In this document: positions 8,121-17,974 of the stretch, one piece after another
How the letters are laid out: each line of letters starts with the position of its first letter
How positions within the stretch are numbered: position 1 is the first letter of the stretch
DNA from: an uncultured Collinsella sp.
Lineage (GTDB): Bacteria; Actinomycetota; Coriobacteriia; Coriobacteriales; Coriobacteriaceae
DNA length: 64,000 nucleotides
Direction of reading: 5' to 3'
Assembly (NCBI GenBank): GCA_958433005.1
Contig: CAUAWV010000005.1
Location: 11,515-75,514, forward strand
Made by a program: the position numbers and the translations under genes
The notes under the pieces: model-generated
What the model saw: the letters and a program-made list of their open reading frames with translations, nothing else
Database searches by the model: none
What the model was told of the DNA's origin: nothing

Positions 8121-9059
8121 TTATGCCGAGGCCTTGGTCTTGCGGCGCTTGCGGACCGCGTGGATCACGATATCCAGCAGCAACAGCACAATGGCTACGA
8201 CCACGATGAGCACGGCAAACTCGCGCTTGCCCCAGTGGCGGCCGGCCAGCGACTTTTGCTTGTCGACGTCCTTCTTGTTGTACTTGGTGCGCACGCAATG
8301 CACCAGCAGGCGATGGTCATTCACGCCGTAAGGGGTGCAGGTGACGAGCGTCACCTTGTCGGCGCCGGGCTCGATGGTCAGTGACTCCATCTCCTCGGGC
8401 AGCACCACCTCGGAGTCCACCATCTTGTAGGCGAGCGTCTTGTTCATGGTGTGCAGCAGCACCAGGTCGCCGGGCTTCAGCGAATGGATGTCGTCGAACA
8501 TGCTCAGGTTGCGCATGCCCGAGTGCGCGGTGAGCACGCAATGCGTCGAGGTGCCGCCCACCGGCAGGCTCGTGCCCTCCAGGTGGCCGACGCCCGCCAT
8601 AAGGACTTCTTCGCTCGTGCCGTGGTAGATGGGCATGCTCACGTCGATGGAAGGGATCTCGACCCAGCTCATCATGGGGTCGCGGTCAAAGATGAGCTGC
8701 TGAGCGTAGGGCTCGATCTGGTCGGCCGGAAGCTCGGTGGCCTCGCCGGCAAGCTGCTCGTTATAGGAGCGCGCTTGGAGCAAGATGCGTTCGCGCTCCT
8801 CGGCAGACAGCGCGTCCACGGTGCTGGACACGGTGCTGATCTGGTTGAACACGCCCGAGGCCTCGAGCCGGTCCAAGATCCACGGCCAGGTCATAAGGCC
8901 CACGCCGATAAGGATGATGACGATGGTGATGAGCCGGTCGGCCCAACGCGGCAGCCGCTTGCGGCGGCGTTTGGGCTTTGGTTGAGGTTTGGGCTGAGGG
9001 CTTGAGCCACCGTTGGCCGCGGCGTTATTGCTCTTCATATGTTTGGCGCCCTGCACCAT
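8121..9059 (-). CDS. Class C sortase (pilus polymerase)
   Basis: Membrane transpeptidase that joins pilin subunits through their LPXTG-like signals. The 312-aa protein has a basic N-terminus, a transmembrane helix at about 43-60, the sortase core and a second C-terminal transmembrane helix (about 281-300), which is characteristic of class C. Catalytic residues are His179 (LTAHSG), Cys241 (TLVTCTPYG) and Arg250 (NDHRLLVHC). A possible lid motif DP is at 127-128. The ATG at 9059 follows GAGGAG; a second ATG seven codons later is possible. It lies at the end of the pilus locus, separated from the pilin by about 540 bp, so it may have its own promoter. Confidence 0.95.
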   Translation of the reverse strand: MVQGAKHMKSNNAAANGGSSPQPKPQPKPKRRRKRLPRWADRLITIVIILIGVGLMTWPWILDRLEASGVFNQISTVSSTVDALSAEERERILLQARSYNEQLAGEATELPADQIEPYAQQLIFDRDPMMSWVEIPSIDVSMPIYHGTSEEVLMAGVGHLEGTSLPVGGTSTHCVLTAHSGMRNLSMFDDIHSLKPGDLVLLHTMNKTLAYKMVDSEVVLPEEMESLTIEPGADKVTLVTCTPYGVNDHRLLVHCVRTKYNKKDVDKQKSLAGRHWGKREFAVLIVVVAIVLLLLDIVIHAVRKRRKTKASA

Positions 9060-9603
9060 CGCCGGTCACTCCTCTACAGCTCATGTTGTCTAAACAAATA
9101 ATAGCCGATTAGCGAGCTTCCACGCCGGACAACACAGCTAGACTGCACCGTCCAGTCGAGGATAAGCCAGCATTTGAGTTTTCAAAATGTCCCGGATCGG
9201 CGGGGCGATTCGGGATACAATATCAATAGAAAACGACGCACCCCGCGTAAATGTTTGGGAGCGCGGGCGGCCTAGTTTTCAGCTTTTGTTAAATGCCCGG
9301 GATCCGACCCCCGGGCATTCTTATTTGCGCTTGTTGCGGCGCAAATGCCTTCTACCGTCCGCACCGCGCGTGCGCCTACGGACCTTAAACCGAACCTCAT
9401 ACGAGTCAAGAAACGCGATGACGAACGTGCTCGCATCGGACGATGGAGGCTGTCTGCGTTGTCCAAAAAGAACGGGGCAGACTCCATTGCGGAGTCTGTC
9501 CCGAAAAGAGAATGGCAAAGCAAGAACGTGGATGAACGAGAAAAGTGTCCGCAAGTCTCATGGCCATCACATCCCACCTGCCAAAGGGATGGGTGAGCGA
9601 GCG
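9060..9603. other. 544-bp gap between major pilin and sortase genes
   Basis: No convincing protein gene. It holds three hairpins: the pilin terminator near 9475-9502, a strong ATGCCCGGG/CCCGGGCAT hairpin at 9293-9318 followed by TCTTATTT on the plus strand, and ATTTGCGC/GCGCAAAT at 9323-9346. A TACAAT box at about 9216 followed by about 100 bp and the 9293 terminator-like hairpin could define a small plus-strand RNA. The srtC promoter probably lies in the 9060-9290 part; TATTAT near 9105 on the minus strand is a weak candidate. Confidence 0.4.
9475..9502 (-). terminator. Terminator after the major pilin gene
   Basis: On the minus strand GGGACAGACTCC, a five-base loop and GGAGTCTGCCCC are followed a few bases later by CTTTTTGG. 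It is about 100 bp after the pilin stop. It would separate pilin transcription from srtC, at least partly. Confidence 0.75.
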
Positions 9604-11316
9604 TTACTCCTGCTCGGACTCCTCGGCCTGCTTACGGCTGCGGATGAGGTGCGCCACACCGATGCACAGCACCGCGCCACCAGCGATCCAAGTGAAGGTC
9701 ACGCCGTTAAGGCCGGTGAGGGGAAGGCCGACCTGCTTGGTATCGCCAACGGTGATGTTGAAGGTGCCGTCGTCGTTTGTAGCTGTGCCAGTCTCGGCTT
9801 CGAGCCTGTTGTCGCCCTTCTCATCATTCGGCGTACCGATGATAACCTGATCACTTGGAGCGGTTAGTTCATACTTATCCGTGCTCGAGCTTTCACCTGT
9901 TGTCCCGCTTTCATTCTTCGGCTTAATCGTGAAATCGAAAGGTGCGACCTTATCGTAGTTTTCAGGGGCGCCAGTCTCCTCTACCGTATAGGTTCCCGCA
10001 CCGAGGCCCTTGACAGCAAAGGTGCCATCGTCGCCAGTCGTGAACTCATACGCATCATCTCCAAGAGTTCCATCGGAGTGAACGTATTTCCCCATTAGGT
10101 TTGAATCCGCCGCCGTCTTCACCTTGATGGTAAATTGTGCATTCGGTAGTGCGTTCTCGGTGCCAAGGTCAACCTTATTCAGTTTAAGGCCATAGGTGTA
10201 GGTCTTGACCTCATCGGGCACCGTCGTGCCGGTGTCGTTGGTCATAGGGTTGTTTGAATACTCAAGTTTGACAGTGTTGGTGTTACCCGCATTGTCTCCA
10301 ACGGTAGCCATGCTGTTAATCTTTGCCTTATAGGAGACGACGATGCAAGAATTCTCCGTGATGGTCACGCCTTGGATAGTTTTAAGGTTGTTGCAAGTCC
10401 ATGTCGTCGTAACGCTACCGTCAGACGGATCGGCATCATAAGACTTCTCGGTAAAGTCCGTCGTAATATCTTTCCCCGTATTATTCGTATGGCTCGGATC
10501 GGCTTTTGCTGCCTCAGGGGAATCGTACAGATACACCTTGGCGCTATTCTTCTGCAGCGTCAGGCCCTTGGAAATCTGGTCGGAGAACTGATAGAAATAC
10601 GTGCTGTACTTATCGAAGTTCTCGGCGACGGTACCGTAAAGGTTGTACGTCACGTCCTGGCCGATCCGAGAGTCGGCGGCATCGTACTCCGTACCGTCTT
10701 TATCGCTTACGATCTTCTTCTCGACAGTGGGGATGCCCGTTTTCTCGGTGATTTCAACAGGCGCACTTCCCACGACAGTGAAGATGGGGGACGTACCTGC
10801 CTCACCATCACCAATAGTGTCAGCCTTGGTCACAAAGAGCCAGTAACCATGCTTAAGGCCGGAGGCAACGCGCTTGGTCGTTGTCGTCTTGTCAGTAAGA
10901 TCGTCTACGGCAGCGGCAATCTTATAAGCAATGTGATTAGAGTCAACACGGGTTGTCTTATCGGTCCCTGTCACCTTGGACGTTATCCAGTCTGCAGCAT
11001 CCTGAGCGGTTGTACCACCGTAACCGTTATCCTTAATGACATTCTCGACAGCCGTCTTCACATCATCGTTCGCCCAGGTGATATTGCGCACAACCGTCTT
11101 ACCCTTGACTATCGCAACATCAGCATTAAAAATCTGATAGCCATAGAATTCGGTATCGTTGTCCTTAACGTTCGTGATGGTCACCGAGCCATTGGCCGTT
11201 GCAGCCGCATCCTCAGCAAACGCCATCGTGACCGGTGCCATAACTCCGCCGAAGCTCAACGCTGCTGTGAGGCCGGCGGTTACTGCCAGGCGTGCGATGT
11301 TCTTGCTCATGCTCAT
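9604..11316 (-). CDS. LPXTG-anchored major pilin (isopeptide-forming fimbrial protein, 570 aa)
   Basis: Likely pilus backbone. A signal peptide (MSMSKNIARLAVTAG, cleavage after AFAED or nearby) is followed by a pilin N-domain with YGYQIFNADV. The middle repeats fold like Cna-B or fimbrial isopeptide domains. An E-box is present in GTYTVEETGAPENYD, which in such proteins promotes Lys-Asn isopeptide bonds. The C-terminus has the sorting motif LPLTG, a hydrophobic helix and a charged tail. The ATG at 11316 has GGAGG 8 bp upstream, so the 22 extra N-terminal codons of the longer frame were dropped. It shares the YQIF-N/S-A segment with the pilin encoded just upstream. Confidence 0.92.
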   Translation of the reverse strand: MSMSKNIARLAVTAGLTAALSFGGVMAPVTMAFAEDAAATANGSVTITNVKDNDTEFYGYQIFNADVAIVKGKTVVRNITWANDDVKTAVENVIKDNGYGGTTAQDAADWITSKVTGTDKTTRVDSNHIAYKIAAAVDDLTDKTTTTKRVASGLKHGYWLFVTKADTIGDGEAGTSPIFTVVGSAPVEITEKTGIPTVEKKIVSDKDGTEYDAADSRIGQDVTYNLYGTVAENFDKYSTYFYQFSDQISKGLTLQKNSAKVYLYDSPEAAKADPSHTNNTGKDITTDFTEKSYDADPSDGSVTTTWTCNNLKTIQGVTITENSCIVVSYKAKINSMATVGDNAGNTNTVKLEYSNNPMTNDTGTTVPDEVKTYTYGLKLNKVDLGTENALPNAQFTIKVKTAADSNLMGKYVHSDGTLGDDAYEFTTGDDGTFAVKGLGAGTYTVEETGAPENYDKVAPFDFTIKPKNESGTTGESSSTDKYELTAPSDQVIIGTPNDEKGDNRLEAETGTATNDDGTFNITVGDTKQVGLPLTGLNGVTFTWIAGGAVLCIGVAHLIRSRKQAEESEQE

Positions 11317-11424
11317 CTTCTTTTCCTCCGTTTTCCAGTTAGTTCTCATTCGATCGGTCATCATCCGTCTGTGTCTTAGCATTTACTTCGCTACGTCTCG
11401 CCCCGCTCTCTGTGGGGCTGCCAG

Positions 11425-13092
11425 CTACTCTTTATGGCTGCCACCTCCCCGCTTGACCAGGAGCGCGACCACGATGAGCGCGGCTCCGGCGACCGCTGCG
11501 GCGGCCGCGGCGTACATTGCCATATCGCCAGTCGAGGGCATAAAGCCTCCGGTGGTAATGCTAGGGGGTGTGCCGGTGGGCGTGTTGATGAGCGACGCCT
11601 CCAGGCTGCCCGTCGACCCGTCCGCGCTGTCGGCGCGCAGGGGCGACTCGGCCGTGATGGTGAGCTTGGGCTTGGCGGCGGCCACCTGGTCGGCGTCCAG
11701 GCCCTCGGCCTTGACCGTCACGCAGCGCGTGCCCTCGAAGGCGGTGTAGCCCTTGGGCGCCTTGAGCTCGCGGACCTCCAGCTTGCCCGAGTCCACGCCC
11801 GAGACGGTCACGCGGCCGTCCTCGCCCGTGGTGACGGTGGCCTTGCCTTGCGCATCCCACGTGCCGTCGGCCGCCAGCGTGCGACCGCGGTCGTCGGCGA
11901 TGCTCAGGACCGCCCCGGCAAGCGGCTTGTCGCCGTCGCTGCCGCGCTTGGTGAGCGCGAGATCCCAGGTGTAGGCGCACGCATCATCGCTCGGCGTGCG
12001 GGTAAAGCCGGCGTCGCCGGACTGGTCGGCAAGGGGAGAGCGCGGGTAGCGCAGGTAGACCTCGTTGGGGTTGCCCTTCGCGATGCCGTGGTTGCAGCCG
12101 CCGGCGAGCGGCGCGTCGTACACGGCGACCACGCGGGCGCCCGCGGCGAAGGCGTCGGCCCCGCCGAGCGCGGCGATCAGGTCGCCGGTGCGCACGGTGA
12201 AGGTCCCGTCCGAGGCCACCTTGGTGACGCACTGGGCCGTGATGTCGGTCCAGCCCTTCACGGCCTTGGTGCCGGCGCGTCCGTCCTTGCCAGCCGAGAC
12301 GGCGTCGAAGCCGCCGTCCGCGCCCGCCGCCGCGTACACGCGCATGCTCGCGGCCACCTTGGAGGGGTCGAGCCCCGCGCCCATGGTGTCGACGAACTGC
12401 ACCGCGTAGGTGTCGTAGGCGGTGAGCCCCGCCGGGACCGTGGCCGAGAGGCGCCAGCACAGGTCGTCTGCGACCGTGGCGTCGGCGGCCTTCTGCCAGG
12501 CGGCGGTGCTGTCCTCCAGCACGTGCTTGGCCACCTTGGGCGTCGCGGCCTTGGGCTTGACGGTGACGGCGCTGCCGCCGACCAGGACCATGACCGGCGC
12601 GGTACCGGCCTCGTTTTGGGAGATGGCGTCGTCATTGGCGACGATGAGCCAGTAGCCGCAGGGCAGCTCGGCCGCCTTGCCCGCGTTAAGGGCCACGGGC
12701 TCGGCGCCAGAACTCTGAAGGGAACGAGCGAGCTGTGCGCTCAGCGCGCTCGTAAGGTGGGAATCGGTGTCGAGCCACTCGGCAGCTTCCTGCGCGGTGG
12801 TCTGGGAATTGGGCATGCCGGCGCTGTGCAGCACAGGCAGCGCGGCGTCGCGCACGGCGTCGCTTGCCCAGGCGAGGTCGGTGGCGATCTTGGCGTCGCT
12901 GTCGCCGTCGACGACGTTGGCGCTAAAGATCTGGTAGGCGTCGTAGCTGCTCGCCACGGTGCCGCTCACCGTGATGGAACCGGTCGAGGTCGGCGCGGCC
13001 TGCGCGGATGCGGGGAACACAACCGCGCAGGTGCCGATCAGGAGGGCAAGCAGCGCAAACAAGATCGGGAAGGAGCAAACTTTCTTATTCAC
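11425..13092 (-). CDS. Second LPXTG-like pilin (555 aa)
   Basis: Secreted, wall-anchored pilin. The signal peptide starts at a GTG (13092, VNKKVCSFPILFALLALL) with GGGAGG upstream. The N-domain resembles the major pilin (YDAYQIFSANVV). A Cna-B-like domain with E-box (LEVRELKAPKGYTAF) lies near the C-terminus. The sorting signal is the variant MPSTG followed by a hydrophobic stretch and KRGGGSHKE. The start overlaps the 3' end of the adhesin gene by 8 bp, so the two are translationally coupled. It is the GC-richest gene of the locus. It may be the basal or minor subunit; which pilin forms the shaft cannot be settled from sequence. Confidence 0.9.
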   Translation of the reverse strand: MNKKVCSFPILFALLALLIGTCAVVFPASAQAAPTSTGSITVSGTVASSYDAYQIFSANVVDGDSDAKIATDLAWASDAVRDAALPVLHSAGMPNSQTTAQEAAEWLDTDSHLTSALSAQLARSLQSSGAEPVALNAGKAAELPCGYWLIVANDDAISQNEAGTAPVMVLVGGSAVTVKPKAATPKVAKHVLEDSTAAWQKAADATVADDLCWRLSATVPAGLTAYDTYAVQFVDTMGAGLDPSKVAASMRVYAAAGADGGFDAVSAGKDGRAGTKAVKGWTDITAQCVTKVASDGTFTVRTGDLIAALGGADAFAAGARVVAVYDAPLAGGCNHGIAKGNPNEVYLRYPRSPLADQSGDAGFTRTPSDDACAYTWDLALTKRGSDGDKPLAGAVLSIADDRGRTLAADGTWDAQGKATVTTGEDGRVTVSGVDSGKLEVRELKAPKGYTAFEGTRCVTVKAEGLDADQVAAAKPKLTITAESPLRADSADGSTGSLEASLINTPTGTPPSITTGGFMPSTGDMAMYAAAAAAVAGAALIVVALLVKRGGGSHKE

Positions 13093-16000
13093 GACGCTTA
13101 CCTCCCTTCGCATTCGCCTTGCGACGAATGTGCATCCAGGCCGCAGCAGCGCAAAGCACCACCGCGCCGGCAAGGTACGTCAGAGTGACGCCCGACATAC
13201 CAGAAAGGGGCAAAGAGGTGGAGTAGGTGTTGGTGAAGGTGGGGTTGGAACTGTCGGTGAGTTCGTGGTCCGCAGTATCGGCGTTTACCCACGTACCGCC
13301 GGGGTCAACGGTCCCCCTCCTGTAGGTCACCTTACAGCTGATGGTCCCACTGGTATTGTCCGTTGCAACAACTGTGAACTTGTAGACCGAATTATCGAAC
13401 TTGTAGTGCGAGAACAGCGAACTGTTGTCTTTCTCGCGCACATAGTACGTGAAGGTCTTGGAAGCGCCACGGCCCGTGGAGTCAGGCTCCTTCGTGATAT
13501 CGGAGAGCGAGTACTCAATCCCCTTATCAGAGTCATCTAAGAACGAAAGCGTCTGCTTCTTGTTATCGCCAGTAGTATTGGCCTCACGAATAATGTGCTG
13601 AAAACTGCCATCGGTCGCAAGCTGAAGCGTAAACTCCTTCATCTCGCCACCCTCAACGACCTTAGTCGCCTTGGGAGTCCAAGAACCGCTGGAGGTGTAC
13701 GGAGTGTACTTGTTGGTGAAAGTTGCACCACTAGTAAGCGCAACGATAACAGCGTTTTCGCCTTCAGCTTCTGTGACGGCTGCTGGTTCTGTTTCTGGCG
13801 TTCTTGCGCCAGCGCCGTCATTTTTTACCTTTGTTACCGAAACGCTCTTGACTTTGTAATACGTGTATTTAATGTCAAGCACGTTGTGCGACTTGCCCTC
13901 ATCCTTCACAACCTCAGGATCAATTTTGTAGATCGTTTTGTCGTAAGTCACGCCCTTGTCCTTGTCCGTGCCCGGAACCTCTACCAAGTAGTAAACAAGA
14001 TCGTCATCGGCATAAACTTCACCCAGATCAAAGGTGAGATTTCCGTTCTCATCGTTTTTCACCGTATCGACCACCGAGCAGCGATTGAGCTGAAGATCAC
14101 CATTGGAGTCAAAGCTCGGAATCGTATATGAGATCTCGCCTAGTTCGTTAATAATCTTGTTCTGCCTGAGAAGCTGGAAATCGAAATCATTTCCTTTAAG
14201 CTTGCCGCCCTCAAGCACCTTGGTGCCGTTGAGCTTCATCTTGGGGTAAACCTTGACCTCTCGAGTGGAACCGGCGACAACGTCTCCGTTGGTCATGATT
14301 CCGCCACCGTGGATATTGGAGCTGTTGCCCGTGATATATAACGTAGCCAGCCCTATAGCAGCATTTTGATCTTCAGCGGACGGTTTGGACTTTAGGCCAA
14401 TCATGTACTTGGCTTGGGCTCCGTCATACTTACCGATGGTCGCAAGCTGACCGTCAATCGTGCCCGACCAATTTGCAGCACCACCGCCGAGCATCTGGCC
14501 CGTTACGGCTGCGATATAGTCAGCGTTATCCGACTTGCGGATAAGGAAGAGGTCCTCATGGCCACGCCTCTTGAAGTCATCAGTAATCTCACCGCCATCA
14601 ACACTTGAAGGCTGGTCTTCATTCTTACCATTGGTGCCGCCTGATAGATTCTCACCGTTTGCATCGGTGTTTCCGAAAATCGCAATACCATTGGCATCTG
14701 TAATCGCCGTCTTGCCGCTCGGGCAGGCCGCGAAGCCACCACCATAGCCCTTGGCCGAGTTTTTGGTAATCAGGGCGTTGGATATCTTGAGACACGCCGA
14801 ATTAACGCCTTCGGCACTGTTGCCTCCCTGGACAAACACGCCGCCGCCGCCCCAGTCATTGGGGGTATTAGTCGTATTGTTAGTTATGTAGGCTTTCTCG
14901 CCGATCACATTAAATTCGCCAACTGTAGGCGCAGCGATACGGATGCCGCCGCCCTCAGAGTTTTGCGCCACATTGCTGGCGATGCTTCCACCAGAGAACG
15001 AAAACAAGGAGAGGGCCTGATTCCAAGCGCCAGCATAAATACCGCCACCGGCCTCGGCAGAATAGTTACCGGTGATGTAGCCACCGTTAATTGTGAGACT
15101 GCCGTTATTGAAGGCAGCAATACCACCACCGCCGTGACATCCGTTGCCGATATGCTTCGTAGAGCCTTCATTGTCGCTGTAGAACTGATAGTTGTTGTTG
15201 GTAATGTAACCACCTGAAATGACTACTGTTGAACCAACGGCACAAACACCGGCGCCGTAGCCTGATCGATCTTTGAACGTACCGTTACCGGAAATCGTGC
15301 CGCCGGTCATATTAATTGTGGATCCGTTAGCGTACACGCCGCCGCCATTGGAGGCATAGTTGCCTGCAATTACGCCACCGGTCAAATTGAGGGTCGAAGC
15401 GCCGCCATTCGCGTTGGACACCATAATGCCCGCGCCCGCGCCCGAGCTAGAAGCGCCACACACATAGCCGCCGCTCATGTTGACGGTAGAGCCGTTTTCG
15501 GCATAGATGAGGTTGCCGACGTTGCAATTTTTCTTTTGGGTAAGTACGCCGCTATCGAGATTAAACGTACCGCCCGCATAAACGTTGATGAGCTTCATCG
15601 TGGAGCCAGCAGCGGTACCCACGATGGCACCCTTGATGCTGACCTCGTGCCTATAGAGAGTCTCGGTTGTCCCTGTACCGTTCGGCGTCGATTCGGTCAC
15701 GTAATACGTCAGCTTAGTCGGAATGCCAGAACTGTCGCATCCCATCAAGGCAACTCGCCCGTTATTGTCGCCATCCGAATCCTGCTTTTGATCAGACCCT
15801 TGTTTAGAATCTTTGAGGGTAAGCGCAGCGTTATTGGCGATATTGAAGAGCGGCTTGTTTGAATTGTCGCCTGAATGCGTGATTTTGAAGCCGTTTAGGT
15901 CCAGCGTTATCATGCTGCCGTTCTTGTTAAGTGTGATTTCGCCAGCATAGTCAATATCAGCCGAAAGCTTAAAGCTGGCGGCTTTATTTTCCACAACGCC

Positions 16001-16424
16001 TAGAAGCTTTCTCTGCAAATCATCGGCATTATTGATGTCCGTGGCTGTCTCTTCGCTCGCCACAGCCTCCTCGGCTGACGAACCAGCACCATCGTCGATC
16101 GCTTCATTATCTTCTGCCTGTGACTCGTCCTTGGACTGCTCCTCCGACTGAACATCGTCGTCGGCCACGGCACCATCACTATCCTGGTTTACGGCATCCT
16201 CGTTAGCAGTGTTGTCTACACCAGCAGACTCACTTGAGGAACCCCCCCCCCATTACAGTTTCCGCGGTAGAAACTGTCTGGGCATCGTTGGCGATGGCCT
16301 GCGAGATCGGGGGCATAACGAGCGACAGTACCAGGCTCAAAACGGAGGCTCCGCACAAAACGCCTGCCAGTACACGGCGCGTCGCTTTTTTACTCTGCTT
16401 AGATTTGTCTGAATTCGCTTTCAT
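13085..16424 (-). CDS. Large pilus-tip adhesin, frameshifted at a poly-G tract (phase-variable)
   Basis: An ATG at 16424 with GGGGAGGAG upstream encodes a signal peptide (MKANSDKSKQSKKATRR, then a hydrophobic core ending near QAIA). At ten Gs (plus strand 16242-16251) the frame runs into TGA seven codons after the ATG that opens the tract. In the next frame the protein continues uninterrupted for about 1,050 residues. Nine or twelve Gs would join the two parts into about 1,112 aa. The mature part has an acidic linker, then a right-handed beta-helix region with repeated GGG-I/V-YA and TGGTISGN-type motifs, Cna-B-like domains, and the sorting motif LPLSG with a membrane helix and basic tail. 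It is first in the pilus operon. As read here it is off; a sequencing error in the homopolymer is the alternative. Confidence 0.85.
16242..16251. repeat. Homopolymer of ten C (G on the coding strand)
   Basis: Ten consecutive Cs just after the signal-peptide region of the adhesin gene. Slipped-strand mispairing at such tracts commonly switches surface genes on and off. With ten bases the downstream frame is closed; nine or twelve would open it. Confidence 0.9.
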
Positions 16425-16513
16425 CGATGTCTCCTCCCCAAGAGACCGCGATCTTGCTCTTTCACTATCAAACGTATCTGCGCAATCTGTAATTGCGCTC
16501 GTTTAGTAATGCA

Positions 16514-16519
16514 ATTATA
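16514..16519 (-). promoter_or_regulatory. -10 box of the pilus operon promoter
   Basis: Minus-strand TATAAT about 90 bp upstream of the adhesin ATG, in AT-rich DNA. No strong -35 box is present at the standard spacing, so the promoter may need an activator. Confidence 0.55.
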
Positions 16520-16882
16520 ACGATTGTTTAAACATCTGAGCAGCAAAACTGACATTTTTGTGCAAGTTCTTAATTCTCTTGACATTTACTCAGATTTACC
16601 TTCGTTTACTCGCTATCTATTTTTTGTTTCTACTGGTAATTGAGTTAGCTATCAGTTTTTTAATAGCATTTTATTTATTTGCACAACATTTTGCTCAAGA
16701 ACAAACATCCTGTGAACGGTCGAAAATCGACCGTGAGCGGTAGGCCATTAACCGGGATGAATATCCTATCAAATTGGTGAGAATATCTTAAACCCATCGA
16801 TGGTTAGAAGCGTAATGTTCTGACGACCATATTTGAATTTTCGCGCAGATTTTCGGTATCAATTCGCCCAAATCGCCTGAGG

Positions 16883-16917
16883 CCGCCACAAAGGCGCCTG
16901 CCCCTTTTGTGGTGGTT
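16883..16917 (+). repeat. Hairpin repeat, family B (copy 2)
   Basis: CCGCCACAAAGG and CCCCTTTTGTGGTGG arms, 12 bp after the stop codon of the HAD phosphatase gene. One arm has diverged (GCCACAAA), and there is no T-run. Confidence 0.75.
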
Positions 16918-16928
16918 CTCCCCCGGCG

Positions 16929-17750
16929 CTACAGCAGATGCTCCTCGATAAAGATCGCGATGCCGTCTTTGTCGTTGCTGGCGGTTACAAAATCGGCGGC
17001 GGCACGGGTGGCGTCGCTGCCATTTGCCATGGCCACGCCCACGCCGGCGTCGGTCACCATGCAGGTGTCGTTATCGGCATCGCCAAACACGCAAATGTTC
17101 TGGAGCTCCATGTCGTTGAGCTCTGCCACGCGCACAAGGCCGCGCGTCTTGGACACGCGCGGATCCATGAACTCGTAGAGCCGCTGCGTGGTTTGCAGAG
17201 CCGCCGCCTTAACAGTGTCATCGGCAAACGTCGACGCCCGCTCAATCACCCGCGGCATCACCTCGGGCGCCATGGTAAACATCACCTTGGGCTGCGGCTC
17301 GCGCAAAAACTCGGCAAAATCGACCACCTGGTAGGGCACACCGTCGACGCGCGACAGATGCTCGACGCACGCGTTGCTCTCGGGCACGTAGAACACGCCG
17401 TCTCGGGGGCAGACGGGCGTTGCCGGAAGGTCCGCCATGTGCTTGCAGATGCGCGCGATGGTCTCGCCCGGCAGCGGATAGCTCAGCTCGTTGATGTCGT
17501 GCGCGCGGTCGATGACCTCGGCGCCGCCGCAGCCCACGAGCACGTCCACCAGGCCTTCGATGCCCCAGAGCTCGTACATGGCCTCGGTCGCGTGGGCATC
17601 GCGCCCGGTGCACAGGCCAAACAGCACGCCACGCTCGCGCAGGGCGCGGATCGCCACCACGGTGCGCGGGGACACCGTGTGCTGGCTCGTGAGCAGCGTG
17701 CCGTCGATATCGCAGAGTACGGCTTTGATGTGGCTGAAGGTGGTGTCCAT
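16929..17750 (-). CDS. HAD-superfamily Cof-type sugar phosphatase (273 aa)
   Basis: Cytosolic HAD hydrolase of the Cof/class IIB type. Motif I is CDIDGTLLTS, with the nucleophile and acid aspartates. Motif II is a threonine in FGLCTGRD. The C-terminal motif IV is FGDADNDTCMV, followed by the typical VAMANGSDATRAAADFVT. The length is normal for the family. Members dephosphorylate sugar phosphates, PLP or flavin intermediates, and the substrate cannot be predicted here. It stands alone, flanked by palindromic repeats. Confidence 0.93.
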   Translation of the reverse strand: MDTTFSHIKAVLCDIDGTLLTSQHTVSPRTVVAIRALRERGVLFGLCTGRDAHATEAMYELWGIEGLVDVLVGCGGAEVIDRAHDINELSYPLPGETIARICKHMADLPATPVCPRDGVFYVPESNACVEHLSRVDGVPYQVVDFAEFLREPQPKVMFTMAPEVMPRVIERASTFADDTVKAAALQTTQRLYEFMDPRVSKTRGLVRVAELNDMELQNICVFGDADNDTCMVTDAGVGVAMANGSDATRAAADFVTASNDKDGIAIFIEEHLL

Positions 17751-17840
17751 GGGAGCCTTTCTGGGTTGTGCGGCGGTGTGGGGTGTGGTCGGAAATGGTG
17801 TACATGGTATACCAAGGCGCGGGTGCGGCCCGTCAAAGCA

Positions 17841-17879
17841 AAAACCACCGCAAAGGTGCCTGGCCCCTTTGTGGTGACC
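17841..17879 (+). repeat. Hairpin repeat, family B (copy 3)
   Basis: AAAACCACCGCAAAGG and CCCCTTTGTGGTGACC arms around TGCCTGG. Read on the minus strand it is a hairpin followed by TTTTTGC, like a rho-independent terminator, in the gap between the MFS gene and the HAD gene. Confidence 0.85.
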
Positions 17880-17910
17880 GGACCCGCAGGGTGGCCTGAC
17901 CCGGGGCGCA

Positions 17911-17973
17911 AACCATCACAACATTCGACGTTTTTCGGCAAAATCGCGATTTTCATCGAATGTTGTGATGGTT
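17911..17973 (+). repeat. 63-bp palindromic repeat, family A (copy 2)
   Basis: Same 18-bp arms as copy 1, with a nearly identical centre (CGGCAAAATCGCGATTTTCA). It ends 1 bp before the stop codon of the MFS transporter gene. Confidence 0.9.
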
Positions 17974-17974
17974 T

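Larger units (their letters stand above)
16425..16928. other. AT-rich upstream region of the pilus locus
   Basis: A 500-bp stretch much richer in A/T than its surroundings, with no supported protein gene. On the minus strand it holds a consensus TATAAT at 16514-16519 and a hairpin GCGCAAT/ATTGCGC just downstream in the predicted leader (near 16480-16499). A small CGGTCGAaaaTCGACCG hairpin lies near 16718. A family B hairpin repeat is at the right end. The base composition suggests that the pilus regulatory region was acquired, or that it is kept AT-rich for silencing or regulation. Confidence 0.6.

Noticed and set aside
11434..13188. 584-codon plus-strand frame
   Set aside because: Antisense shadow of the second pilin, Arg/Gly/Ala-rich.
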